DNA from: Lingula anatina
Lineage: Eukaryota; Brachiopoda; Lingulata; Lingulida; Lingulidae
Direction: 5' to 3'
Length of the DNA: 60,778 bases
Assembly: GCF_001039355.2 (NCBI RefSeq)
Contig: NW_019775758.1
Span: 516,191 to 576,968 of the forward strand
Below are positions 35,673 through 47,900 of the stretch, one piece after another. The translations under genes were made by a program, and so were the position numbers. Within the stretch, counting starts at the first letter, position 1; the number at the start of each line of letters is the position of its first letter. The notes beneath the pieces are model-generated. The model saw only the letters and a program-made list of their open reading frames with translations. It was not told where the DNA came from and did no database searches.

Positions 35673-36176
35673 TATTTATAAAACTTAAATCAAAAGCACT
35701 GAGATTGTCTGAATATAGCTTTATATTACATGTATATGTACTGTATACATATTTATTGTTGATGATAGAAATGAATTGCACAGAAGGGTGATATGCATTC
35801 AGATATATCAAGTTTCACTTGTACCTGTGCGTCTTTATTTCTAGAAGTTCAATGACTCTTTAATTATAGTTATAGACCCTTAAAACAGCAAATGATATAC
35901 ATGTGCCACAAAGCAAATGTTAAAATAGACTTTTCATCAAATCACAACAAAATGAGAAATATACAATTTTTTGAGATCAAATGCATGTTGTGACTGCATG
36001 ATGTAACCTCAAAAACAGTTGTAGTGCACACTATTCAACACTGCAGCGCTGACATTATATATGTCAAAGGCCCGGATCAAATCTAGTCATATACATAAAA
36101 AGCCCAGACCCATTGTTTATTACGCCCTGGCTGGGCCTATTCTTTAGGTCGTCTTTGTATTGTTAACAGCAGAACG

Positions 36177-36490
36177 GGCAAGTTAAATGACCAAGTTAAT
36201 TGGCCAAGCTGCCAGTTTGTTTGTATGGCATGTGCAGGGGATATCTTAGGTCAAGGCACATATTATGTGGCAAATGAGATATACTTGTATTTCATTACCT
36301 GTGATTTGTAAAATACATCAGAGAATGATACTTTTAAAGATGTTTAATGTTTAAAGAAAAGACATGTGATTTAGTAACATTTACTAAAGAAAAGTTAAAT
36401 CAAAGGTGGGCTTCATTTGTGCCTTGATCTAAGACAACCCCTGCACATGCCATACATAATTAACTTGGTCAATTAACTTGAAAACCCATA
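36177..36490. mobile_element. Long inverted-repeat (foldback) element
   Basis: Left arm 36177-36265 and right arm about 36413-36490 are reverse complements over stretches such as GTATGGCATGTGCAGGGG and GACCAAGTTAATT, separated by a loop of about 150 nt. The left arm carries some 18 extra nt. No coding content. Different family from the TTCCCACAGA foldback elements. Confidence 0.75.
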
Positions 36491-37546
36491 ACCCATATAA
36501 CCAAGAAAACCCATTTAACCCCCTTGCTACAATCTAGCTTTATAACACCATAGCACTTCCTAGCAATTACACACACACGGTAGGTCCAGAAATATTTTCT
36601 CCGGATGTGGGACTCTTATATAAACCTACTAGAAGTCAGATGGGTGATTTTGTACTTCAATGCATAAATTGCACCGAGAAGTGCACAGAATTAGACAGAG
36701 GCACATCTGTTGATAGAGGTCAACAAATCAATTTGTTGCCCTGGTAGAGAATATGACTGTGGTACATGTACATGTAAGTGTACTAGCTGCCGAATAGGAT
36801 AGAATTCCATTGATTGACAGTGGTCACATCCCGTATGTAAGCGTTTTGTCCAGGGATATATGTCATTGGACACAGATTTAGAACAACGTGTACGCAACAA
36901 TGTGCAATCGTCACAACTAACACAATGAAAGGAAGTGTTCAATGAAAATGCTTTATGTTATACCAGGCCTATTTAAATATATTTTCCAATGGTAAAAATA
37001 CACAGTGACCCCCGATTCATAAAATTCGAGTAATGAATTTCGAAAGATACGGAAAATGTTATGAGGTAGTCAAAAGTCTTGCTTACATGTAAACATTGAC
37101 TTGTACGATTTTAGTTCCGGAAACCACCGCTTACAAGGGCTGGCAGCAGTATCGCGTATGTTGTTTTGTACACAACGCGCGAAAAGCCATTGATCCTTTA
37201 TGAAAAGGTACAAACAACACAACTGGGGTGGGGTGGGGGGTATCATATATAACAGTGGAAGCTTTTAAAACTGTACGCTAACAAAATGCTTTATTTATGT
37301 TTTTTTCGAGATTGAGACACATCAGGTAAGACTGGAAGAAAGGAAAATGCCAGATGTGCATACAAATCAATTATAAATATCTTCCCCCCCCCTCCCCCGC
37401 ACCCGTCCTCGTCGCAGCTTACGGCTTATGTCCTATGCTGTATTATCATACCTGTACATACAGTAATGTATACTGTGGAATGTGTGTTGGGCATGAGATT
37501 GGATCAGCTGATGTACAACTCTTGAAATGTTCACCGGTTTAAGCGG

Positions 37547-38272
37547 TTATTTGTGCATGTCTGGGGGACATTCTGTATAGTATATAATTGGTCTAAATCT
37601 AAGTAAAGAAAACACATTTTAAAATTATTCTATATAAATTAATGCAGTGTTTAACATTCAGTTCTATTAAGAATCAAACTTGATACATTTTCTTTCTTCG
37701 AAGTATTTACATTGTAAACCCTGTTTTTATCACGTGACCCCTTTGTAATGTCCATTGCAGTGTTATTGACAGCTTTCTATAGATACGGTGCTTTTCTTGT
37801 ACCTATGAGTCATCGGAATTTTTGTTTCGCGTGGTTTCTCTTTTTATTTGTCGTAGCGTACGTTATATGTATTTGTTCATCTTGGCGCGAATAATTTGTT
37901 TAGAGAACATTCGGGATTCGTCGGCTGTTTGGGTTCGAATCTGCATTTTGTTTCTCACAAGATAGTAGCATACAAAAACATGAAGCGAAACAAACAGTGA
38001 ATTTGCTTGATTGTGTTACCTTCAACAGAAAGACAGAAAATTGCATTTCGTTTTCAAACAAACGCTTTCCACGATAAGACTGCTACGTGGGATATGTGCA
38101 TGTCTGGGGGACATTCTGTGTAGTATGTAATTGGTCTAAATCGAAATTAAGACAACACACTTCAATTTTTTTCCATATAAATTAATGCAGTGTTTAACAT
38201 TCAGTTATATTAAGAATCAAACTTGATACATTTTCTTTCTTCCGAGCTTTTACATTGTAAATCCAGTTTTAG
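37547..38272. repeat. Pair of 180-nt direct repeats, 547 nt apart
   Basis: 37547-37725 and 38094-38272 both run from GTGCATGTCTGGGGGACATT to the TTTACATTGTAAA region with only scattered differences. They may flank a short unknown element or reflect local tandem duplication. No terminal TG...CA or target duplication was recognised. Confidence 0.8.
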
Positions 38273-38296
38273 GGAACATTCCTAGGAACTATTGTA

Positions 38297-38455
38297 CTAA
38301 CTATTGATCGATCTATCTCCTAGGGGATTCTCCCTAAATTGAAATCAACGAAAGTGGCTTATGGTGTATTTCCAGAGATTTAGATAGATCCGTGGGGAGT
38401 CTCACTAGATTACTGTCAGACAATCCGGCTTAAACATTTTATGTCCGCTTAAATG
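38297..38455. mobile_element. Partial foldback MITE
   Basis: Shares GATCGATCTATC, GGGGAGTCTCACTAGATTAC and TGTCCGCT blocks with the copy at 35144-35347 but is diverged and internally deleted. Lies at the left boundary of duplicon B. Confidence 0.6.
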
Positions 38456-39541
38456 TCCGCTCCAGCCATGAAAATGCATTATTTTGAAATCTGCAGACTT
38501 CGATGATGATTAAAATTTTTTTAATTAAAAAAAGCTGCTAACACGCCCTTTCTTATTTAAGAACTAACTGTTGAAATAAACATTGTAGTATTTAAGACGC
38601 CGAAAATTATCTAAAGACTGTTTTGCAAATTATCACGTGACACTGTTTTCAAGAGATAGTTCCCAGCACGTAGCCCCATTTATCAACATGACCTCACTAC
38701 CGTGATAGTGGGTTATGATCTGCATTAGAATATTGATCATAGTATGACTACCGTGATAGTAGGTCATGGACTGTTTTGGAACATATGTGTTGTTCAGTAG
38801 CCATAAAACTGATAAAACATGCGTCCGTGCACCTGTTGCCGCTCGCGAAGAATAACTGATACATGTACAGGTACGTGTACTGAAGGTAAAGGTATGTTAA
38901 TCCTTAAGTTTGTTTTTAAACTTATAAATGCAGAGAAAACTGTCACTGATTTGGTTTTGACGAGTTCGACAGTTAAATTTGCAGTTGAAGTTTGACTCTT
39001 CGCCTCGACAGATAATCCAATGGGAAAAGAGCTATCTGGGGGATATAAGTTTTATTACAAAAGTATTTTCATCGACCATTGCTGACACTGATGTCGAGTC
39101 TGGACACAGTAGGGGATAGCGGGCGCTTGTCTTGCCCCCCTTCAGTAATGCTGTATAAATATCAAAACCTAATAGAGACCTCTAATAGTCGGGAATAGAG
39201 AGCCCTTAAAGTAATATGTACCTTAAGTATCCATTGCAGACCCCGAAAGTGACAAAATAATTTTAATAAAAATATTTAAATATCTGTTGTCTTATTCCCT
39301 CTGAAATGTACAGGCAGACATGTAGGTCAGACTTAATAATTTAAATATCAACAGCGTTCTCGTATAAAACAGCGTTCTCGAATAAGGGGACTGGTAGAGC
39401 AATAAATTGCCAGTAGAAGAGCATGGCTTATTTCTCGAGAAAAAATTCAGTTTTGCGGGAAAATCTCGGATAGGATACTTTTAAACAGTGTCCGATGCTT
39501 GCTTCACATGGGACAAATTCCTGATAATATTACGCTAATCA

Positions 39542-40956
39542 GGTGTAACAGTAATCCAAGTCCTTCGGACCTCGGTTCCTGGTAACGGTTGTCTGTAGGA
39601 CTAACATTACTTGGGAATAGTAGTCCTACAGGGACTTAGGTTCCTGGCTCATAATTAGAGTAGGTAGGACTTGTATTACTGTCGGACTTTTATTCCTGTT
39701 ACACCTATGACAGTAATAAAAGTCCGGCCATTTGAAAGTCCTATCCTTATCCAATAATACTGTCAAATTACAAAACTATAAATGTATATGAAATCCTTTT
39801 GGTGAGCCATATATGAGACAAAAATGAGAGGTTTGCAACTTCAGCTCGTCTGTGTAGTGGTTAGCGTGCAAGACTACAAGGTAAGAATTATTGAAATCTT
39901 CTGTTGGGTTCGAGACCTACCTTTGACATGACCTTAATCCCCCCCTTACCCCTATTTATTACTTGTAGCAAAATGTTTAATGGTGCTTTTAATGTCTAAT
40001 ATGTGTTCGAAATTCCGTGCTCATTACATTTACAACTCTTTTTTTTGTATTGTCTTTTAAGCACCAAAATAGCAAAGGTTATTACATTATATTATATACG
40101 TATATTGCAATTTTCAATTTCTAAACTGTCTTGATTTGTCTTAAATCTCAGCCCATACTTTCCAAGAGCAAATTTCCATCAAGTTTGAGTTTTTTTTTTA
40201 ATTTCAGCGAGTGTAAACCGAAAATAAATCTAAGAATAGAGATCCCGCGTTTTGTGTAAAGTGATTTTTCTCTTAGGAATAAGGTTTTGAAAAAGAGAGA
40301 GAGGGAGAGAAAATAAGAATTTCGACGCAAAACACAAAAGGTACACCTCAGTGGGAAAGGACATGAAATAATATACACTTTACACATACCTCAAAGGATG
40401 AAAATAAGAGATGCCTTTGGATGGTGCCTTATTTTGTGAAAAAAAATATCGGGCAAACCAGGCTCATACATATTGTGCAATGAGGGAGGAGTACGCCAAA
40501 AATATGCGTTAACACGTCAAAATTTGCGTTTACTAGATGAAAAATGCACATAAAATAAATAAATTGTTTTTGTTTCTTCATTAATATGCATATAAACTAC
40601 CTATCGGAAAACATTGTAAAATATAAAGAAAAAATGTCATATAAATATAATAAAGCAAACGTTTATCATATCTTTAAAACTAGTATGTCTCTATTTCTAT
40701 TTATTTATGTCATTTCTTGGTGTAAACTATATAGGACATGCGTTACTAAAATGTTAGGAACGCACGTCCCATTAGGACGTACATAACTACACTTAGGACT
40801 TACATTACTTGGGAGCCTTCGTCCTACGGACATTGAATCTTAGTAACGTATGTCCTAGGATTTCCATCCCTAGCAATGCATGCCCTAGGACTTGCATTCC
40901 CAGGACTAAGTGTCCGGGCGGACTTGCGATACGAGGACGTGCACTCCTGTCACACC
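39542..40956. mobile_element. 1.4-kb TIR element, B-only
   Basis: The left end GGTGTAACAGTAATCCAAGT and the reverse complement of the right end, GGTGTGACAGGAGTGCACGT, are similar. Both ends hold multiple subterminal copies of GGACTT/AAGTCC and TCCTAGGA-like motifs. The first 165 nt (39541-39706) form a complete hairpin by themselves (AGGTGTAACAG...CTGTTACACCT). Duplicon A lacks the sequence near 18200. No transposase, so non-autonomous. A tRNA-like internal promoter is embedded. Confidence 0.7.
39845..39925 (+). ncRNA. tRNA-like Pol III internal promoter (SINE head or tRNA relic)
   Basis: A-box-like TAGTGGTTAGCG (39855-39866) and B-box GGTTCGAGACC (39907-39917), spaced about 40 nt apart as in tRNA genes. 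Pairing outside the boxes is poor, so I read it as a tRNA-derived SINE head or decayed tRNA within the mobile element, not a working tRNA. Confidence 0.4.
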
Positions 40957-41507
40957 GGGAATAACAGAACACGTAACAGAGACAGATCTTTATTAGAACA
41001 TTGCTTTTATGTATACGGTAGATTGTAGAAAAAAGATATTTTATGATTGTAAATGGGACTTACGTATAACGTGTAGACCCGCACGTCGTCCTTTGTGTAC
41101 TCAAGATACGCTGCCATTTGCTGCTTAGAGGGGGATAGGATGAATTGCAGAATATTGGGTGTTAAATTACGTTAATGTGATAAGGCAGCCGCGTCAGAAA
41201 AAATTCCCAGTCTATATTTGACACCATGACTAAAAAACTAGACTACACGTACCCGGTATGTCGATAAGAAGGGAGGTGTGCGACGCCCTTTAGCTGTATG
41301 TATGGCCGTCATCTTTAGTATTTTAATTTGAACAAGGTTGCAAACATGCTAACTGACCCAAATGTTTACTTTTGGGCTCCAATGGTTGTAGAAAAATACT
41401 TCTTGGGAACAAAGGGCAGCATTTTTGTCAGCATTCGCCCTTAAACGCCATTTTTATTGTGTGCCAGTTTTCTGAAACATTGACTAATTTTCGTAAATTG
41501 TTTTCAG

Positions 41508-41623
41508 ACTTTGCCAGATCAATGTTTGACATTTTGCTGAACAATGTGGACTAAAGGACGACGGAGACAGAAGGTGTGACGCACTAGAGGAAAACTATGC
41601 GGTGAACTTCTCGTGTACTGTAG
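41508..41623 (+). other. Candidate 5' UTR exon of NLR-like gene B
   Basis: Counterpart of 18757-18871: acceptor TTGTTTTCAG, donor GGTAAGGGG, high identity. Non-coding. Confidence 0.4.
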
Positions 41624-44250
41624 GTAAGGGGTGAATTAATTAAATGTAGTGTTTGTTAAAGCACAATAGCCACATAAAAATCCATTTCTCGAATTCTGAA
41701 GATTCAGCACTCAATCTATACACAAGATGTATGTCGTAATCGATCCCCGCCATTTAAAAATTATAAAAACAATCTATTAGTAGAAAAAAAGCGTTTTAGT
41801 AAACCTCACCTCAATATGCATAAATGAAGCAACAGATCTGGGTCACGTGGTACTGTGACGACAATGAGGATAAAGGTCTATGAGACTCAACTGAGCTGCA
41901 TGGTGCATACAGTCAGAATAGTTTAGGAAAGTTGTGTTGTACGAAATTGAGCAATTTACGTTATGCCTCAGTGTGTTGCCGTGGGATTCGCCAAAATTGC
42001 AGCACTCCTTGACAATCTTTCTTTGTCTGTGACGGTCTTCCGTGACTTACTTACTAACTTCGGTGACAATAGTTGCGATGCTCGAGATCTCGGTCACCTC
42101 AGTTGTTTTAGATCAAATCAAAAGCTGATAGTCTTTTAGATTAACTGTCATCAGTTGCCAAGCTTACTAATTGCTGATGCATTTCAAATGCACTGTAGTT
42201 CACCAAGAGCTCGTTAACAGTAAAACCTGTTAATTATGCACCGCTGCAATTCCCAAGCCAGGTAATACCAGGTATCAAACTCGTCTTGGTGGGTTTTCAT
42301 ATTTTTCAATATATCTCATTTATTTCATGGGGTTTATATTGGTATTTGTAAATGGCGTTAAATATCAATATTTAAAGAATTCAGTTCAAACACGGTCGCG
42401 AACATTAATAAAAGAAATTGCTCTCAGGGTATCTTGAAGCATGCGTATGCCCAGGCATTACTTCCATGGAAGAAAACGTGTTGAGGAAAAACAGGTAAAA
42501 GACCGGTGTATTAAAGAAAAAAATGGGAACTGCTGTAATAAAATGGTTCGTTATCTTAATTCGTTTATGCTTTGAGGATTTGTTTCTGATGGTTATTTCA
42601 TTTGAAATATTAATTTAAAAGATTTATCATTTTATAACTTGAAACGCAAGTTCTGTGTCTGTACGCAAAACTTTTTGCAAATTTGTAAGCTTTGTCAAAC
42701 TCGAAAACATGGAGCAGATCAAGAAAAAAAGGCATTGTTTGCTACTAGTAGCACTGAATTAATCATTAATGTAATGTGTTTACTAAACGTGCAGTGTTAC
42801 GTACGTTAGTACATTTTAAATTATGCATGGAGATTTAACCTGGTAAGGGGTATAAGAAAGCCACAAACGTTTTTTTTTTTTTTTTAAGAAAGTTGGGTGT
42901 AAAAAAGAGCACTACTGACAACTTAGTTCATTGTATATAACTTAGTATATTATGAAAAGCGGGAGATACCCAATTCTTTTAAATTTTGAAGCTACAATTT
43001 TTTAAATATTGATTTAAATCCCCTCTTCGAAAAATTGTATTATAACACCGTGCTTTAAAGATCTACTAAAAATTGCTTGGGTAAAATTGAGTCGTATATG
43101 AACTGGAGACACTTGGCTTGTCATTAAGTTTTCACGAAAATATGTCAGATAACTTTATACTATCCTTGAAAGAGTAAAGATTGAAAGATAATTTTAGACA
43201 AACTTATCCACAAAGAGTAAAGGGCTATTGCGCAACATCTTTTTGAAAATTTTATACTACAATTCTATTTAAATAAGCTAAGGAACTAACTGCCAAATTC
43301 AGACTTTTATCACATAACAGGGGCGTAACCAGACCTGCAAAAATTGTACGCACAGATTTTAAAAAAATTACAAGCACTTACAGCAAAATGTACACTAACG
43401 CATAACATAAAGGAAAGCGCAATCACAGCTACCGTACCTCATACAGTAGCTGGATTTCCATTGATGATAAAATCATCATTTAAGTCAAAAGTATTCTCGC
43501 GATTTAATAAATATTCTAATTTACCCAGAACGGTATATTTATTTAAAAGGAGGCTAACTGAAATATAGTTTTATTATTATTAATGGTCCCAGCACGTAGC
43601 CATTGATAGTATTAACATAACCTCTTTTTAGTGATAAACTGTTTTCGAATATTAGTGTTGTTAAGTAGATGTAGGGCTAATAAAACATGTATCCCTGTAT
43701 TTATTGCCACTCGTAAAGCTGATAATTGTTTATGTAGAAAGATAAAGAGATATTTTTTTGCTATGGTTGTCTTGAAATTGTAAAGTAAGGAGAAATGATT
43801 TCATCGTGCACCATTTCAATATTCGATTGTCTCCTATTTGGTTAATACGAGTACGACATATAATTTATATATAAATTCTGTGCCTGGAGAAATAAAATAT
43901 TTTTTCTTGTGGACAGAACTATCTGGCTGTTATACAGTAGGTTTCACTTCAAAAGCTTTTTCATCACTCATTAGACTATCGTTTTGTATACAACTTTGTT
44001 GTAAAACTACCTAATGCCCCTCTAGAGTACATGTCTCTTATAAATACGATAAGCCTAGGGGCCATTTGAGGACAGAAAGCACCCAATTGACCGACCACGG
44101 ACTGTTATAGATGAATGTACACGTAGTGCTGCGAGAAAATGTGTGATTTTTACCTATTTTTTTCTGGCATTTTTTGTGCTTTGCTAGGGTTATAATTTAG
44201 GTGTCAACTAAAATGCTATAGGTTGTAAACGACTGCCATTTTTTCTTCAG
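41624..44250. other. Non-coding stretch upstream of gene B
   Basis: About 41640-43575 is largely unlike duplicon A (different insertions) and holds a T-rich run (42871-42887) and a short unsupported frame (43344-43568). From 43584 it is again collinear with 22226 onward of A, without the TIR transposon present there. Confidence 0.6.
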
Positions 44251-44364
44251 GAACAGGCACAGGAGTCGTGCAGTGTGGCATCTCTGGCGGAGGGAGCTAC
44301 CGACTGTGAACGGTGCAGGGGTTTGTTTATAAACAAGAGGGGTGCACGTGTTCAAGTACTGGCG
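44251..44364 (+). other. Candidate 5' UTR exon of NLR-like gene B
   Basis: Counterpart of 23849-23962 with acceptor TTTTTTCTTCAG and donor GGTAAGT. One frame is open for all 114 nt here (stop in A from a C-to-T type difference), but it does not continue in frame into the CARD. Confidence 0.5.
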
Positions 44365-44985
44365 GTAAGTAAAGTAGCTTTTCAACAATATATGTTTGTG
44401 CCATTGGGTGTTATGTCAGTGTGCCTGCTGCCCATGGGGATAAAAATGTTACACCAAATCATATTGTAGTTTCCAGGCTTCTTTAAGTATGGCCGTCAAT
44501 GGGAAATTATTTGGTTGTTTATGAACTCGATAATGTCTGTATCAGTGATCATGTCTCCTAAATTTTGAATTCGAAGTGTCAGAATCCCAAGTGGGTACAA
44601 TGTATTTGTTCTGAATTCAGATCTTCGCACACATCTTATCTATGCAATTATGATTAATTTACATTTATCAGCATGTTATGTTATATCAGCTATTTCAATG
44701 TATATTTCATGTTTTTGTTATTGCTATATCCGACAATTTGACTGTAAGGTTGTAAATCTTTAAAATAAAGTTACATGATCAACAATGACTTGAATGGGAA
44801 CTGCACTTAAAATAGTGACACGTGCCCTATCTCAAATTGTAAGACCCACTCTAAGATTCATCTACACTGAACACGACAGTATGTTTCTTATAATCATCCC
44901 ATCTACTTTGCTTCCTGTATCTCACCAACAGTTGGAGATTTTACTTTAACATAGCACTCACTCATTTTGCAGTTTAGCCTCGACC

Positions 44986-47900
44986 ATGGCTTTTCCAATA
45001 ACTTTAGAGAACCAGATCAAGCTTCAGAAAAACTGGGAAGCCATCTGTAACGACTTAGTTGTGAAGAACGTTTCTCACAAGCTCATCACCAGAGGTATTC
45101 TGACCCAAAATGAACTGCGTGATGTATTAAAAGAAAGATGTCATCTTGAGCAGACTCAGAAGCTCCTTACTCTTTTATTAACCAAGGACAATCAATTCTT
45201 CGAGTGCTTCCAAGCATGTTTGCAAGAGGACTATAGTTGGTTGTCAGATGGACTGTCGGGAACTGTTGTAACTGGAGAAGACAGAGAGACGTTTACAGGT
45301 TAGTAGAAGAAAACTTATAGATAGACAGAAATATAACGGATTTGCATCTGGTGAAGTAAACGTTTTACAGCTTTTGATCGTTGAAAATGGCTTTCTACCT
45401 GTAAGAAAAAAATTATAAACGTGATATAGGAAACCGCGATTTACAGCATGTGCATAGAGAAAATAAGTCATAGGTAAACAAAAAATGACAGTTATTCAGT
45501 TTCAAGTAGTTTTATCTTTCAGTTAAAGTTCTTGAAAGAATTCGTCTTCGTGCTTTTTTTTTTTTTTTGCATAATAGACGTTTCCATTGCTTGCCTGTCC
45601 TCTGTTAAGAACATCGAATGTTTGTTAATGAATGAAAATTAAAACTGCTTTATAACAACATGTAGCCGTAAACATGAAATGCCCGTTTGCTAACCCTCTC
45701 TGTGACTTTCTCAGTGTTCATCGTTTTAACTCCCATTCCGTTTACGTATGTCCTCTTTCAGCGTCTGTCCTGGAAAAATGTTCTCTCCCCCAACCCCCTT
45801 TATGCTTTGACGGACGCTGTGATGAGGTTGAGGACATAACGCAGCTTCTCCTTAACGGCGGTCGGCTAGCCATCATCCAAGGGTCTGGTGGGCAAGGGAA
45901 GACCGCCCTTGCTACGGTTGTTGGTCACACATTTGTCTCAAGATTTGGAATCCGCTCCGTTATGGCAGACCTGAAAAATGTTTCCACCGAGTTAGATATC
46001 GTTTCATCCTTGTTATTAGCTTTAAAATTGGATACGGGTTTAGATTCAGATCTCTCTGACCCAGAGAAACTTCTCACAAGAGCTTGCAAGGAAATAGCAC
46101 AGTTTGGGCAAAAGATATTGATAATTCTAGACAATTGTGAGACCGNTGGGCTGGGTTGTGCCTTGTCAGCACAGGGAAAACATGCAGATGCCCTCAGTAC
46201 ATTCCAAAGAGCTCTACGTATATTTGAAAAAGTGTCTGGCGAATGTCCGGAAACAGCCTATACCCTCCTCAGAATTGGCCAGGAAATGATAAATCTGGGC
46301 AATGCAGACGGTGCAGTCGATGTCCTCAGGAAATCTGTGGCTATGTGGGAAGAGATGATGGGAGAAAACCACAAGATGACAGCAGCTACGATCAGTTTGC
46401 TGGGTTGTGCCTTGTCAGCACAGGGAAAACATAAAGATGCCCTCAGTACATTCCAAAGAGCTCTCCGTATAGGTGAACACGTGTTGGGTGATAGCGCTAT
46501 CACAGCTAATACGATGTTCTACCTGGGCCAGGAAATGAAGCTTATAGGCAACATTAAGGAGGGCCTTGAGATGCACCAACGAGCTCTGGACATACGTCGC
46601 TCTGTACTTCGGGACCACGAAGACACCTTGCGCAGCCTTGAAGCTGTTGCTGATCTCTTGGACCTCAACGGGAAACCCTCGGAGAGTGCAGATATGAAGA
46701 TGGAAGCCACCGCCATGAAGGAAAAAATTGCACGAACCGTTATAGAGGGATCTGAATATGAAACCTCTATAAAAGCTGCACAGAGACAGTTGGAAGACCT
46801 GGACCTCGGGTCAAATCCAGGCAACCCATCAGCAGGCAAAGGATGCAAAGGACAACACGCAGATGCCCTCAGTGAATACCAAAGATTACTTTGCATGCAG
46901 GAGAAAATGTCGGGTGAAAGTATCGGAGCAGCCTATACACTTCATAACATAGGCACGGAATTGTTGAAACTGGGTGATACGGACGGTGCAGTGCATTCCC
47001 TCAGGGAAGCTGTGGCTTTGAGTGAGAGGTTACTAGGAAAAACCTCCGAGGGAACATTAGCTTCTATGAATAATCTTGCAGCCGCCCTGTCAAGAAGGGG
47101 TAACCACGCAGATGCCCTCAGCATACTTAAGAGAGTACATAGTTTACAGGGCAAAATGTTGGGTGATAGTCCCAGTAAAGCCAATGCACTTTATAACATG
47201 GGTAGAGAAATGTACCTACTGAGTGATGAAGACGGCGCAGTCAGCGCCCTCAGGGAAGCGATGACTATATATGAGACATTGGGAAAAACCCACGAGCAGG
47301 CAGTAGCCACGATAGCTTTTCTGGGATTTGCCTTAGCAGAACAAGGGGAACACACAGAAGCCCTTAGTACATTGCAGAGAGCTCTCCGTATGGAGGAACA
47401 ACTGTCAGGTAAAAGCCCCAGAACAGCTTTTCTGATGTTCAACGTGGGCCAGGAAATGAAGCTAATAGGTGATATTAAGGAGAGCCTTAAGATGCACCAA
47501 CGAGCTCTGGATATACAACGCTCTGTACTTGCTGACCACGAAGACACTCTGTGCAGCCTTGAAGCTGTTGCTGATCTCTTGGACCTCAACGGAAAACCCT
47601 CGGAGAGTGCAGATATGGAGATGGAAGCCACCGCCATGACTGAAAGATTGGTAGCTGTGAAATTAGAGGCCCAAAATATTGAACGAGCCGCTATAGAGGG
47701 ATCTGAAAATGAAACCTCTCTAAAAGCTGCACAAAGACAGTTGGAAGACCTTGTCTTCGGGTCAAATCCAGGCAAACCATCAGGAGGCAAAGGAGGCAAA
47801 GGCCAACACACAGATGCCCTCAGTGCATACCAAAGATTACTTTGTATGCAGGAGAAATTGCCGGGTGAAAGTATCGGAGCAGCCTATACACTTCATGACA

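Larger units (their letters stand above)
16120..35880. repeat. Segmental duplication, copy A
   Basis: Collinear with 38460-56155. Anchor pairs: 17215/38531, 18757/41508, 22230/43586, 24601/44986, 25362/45762, 30870/51270, 32171/52413, 33347/53998, 34549/55192 and 35824/56086. Copy A holds the fuller CARD-NB-ARC gene and a decayed copy of the tail of the minus-strand EF-hand-like gene. A-only insertions are 16166-17205, 22861-23801, about 28770-30865 and 35144-35347. Boundaries are approximate. Confidence 0.9.
34549..35880 (-). pseudogene. Decayed 3' exons of the EF-hand-like gene, copy A
   Basis: Matches the last three exons of the minus-strand gene at 55192-60551. The terminal exon copy (34549-about 34700) keeps HKNGMIEFLDFLI, but an indel then gives an early stop, where the intact gene reads on to IEVHERIIKDPL. 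The penultimate exon copy is reduced to about 35576-35633 and the third-last to about 35824-35880. A tandem repeat and a foldback MITE were inserted between them. The upstream exons of the gene are not present in copy A. Confidence 0.75.
35881..38459. other. Spacer between the two duplicons
   Basis: 2.6 kb with no coding region supported. It contains a foldback element (36177-36490), a poly-C patch (about 37385-37400), a pair of 180-nt direct repeats (37547 and 38094) and a partial foldback MITE (38297-38455) that sits at the left edge of duplicon B. Confidence 0.6.

Noticed and set aside
37354-37542. 62-codon frame with Cys-rich end
   Set aside because: No start context, no splice support, no recognisable motif and composition driven by a poly-C patch.
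41372-41554. 60-codon frame upstream of gene B
   Set aside because: Crosses a conserved TTTTCAG acceptor and is disrupted in the corresponding place of duplicon A.
45674-45761. Apparent N-terminal extension of the gene B second exon (ATG at 45674)
   Set aside because: This stretch is intron: the TTTCAG acceptor at 45756-45761 and phase match with the CARD exon are conserved in copy A, which has no such open frame.
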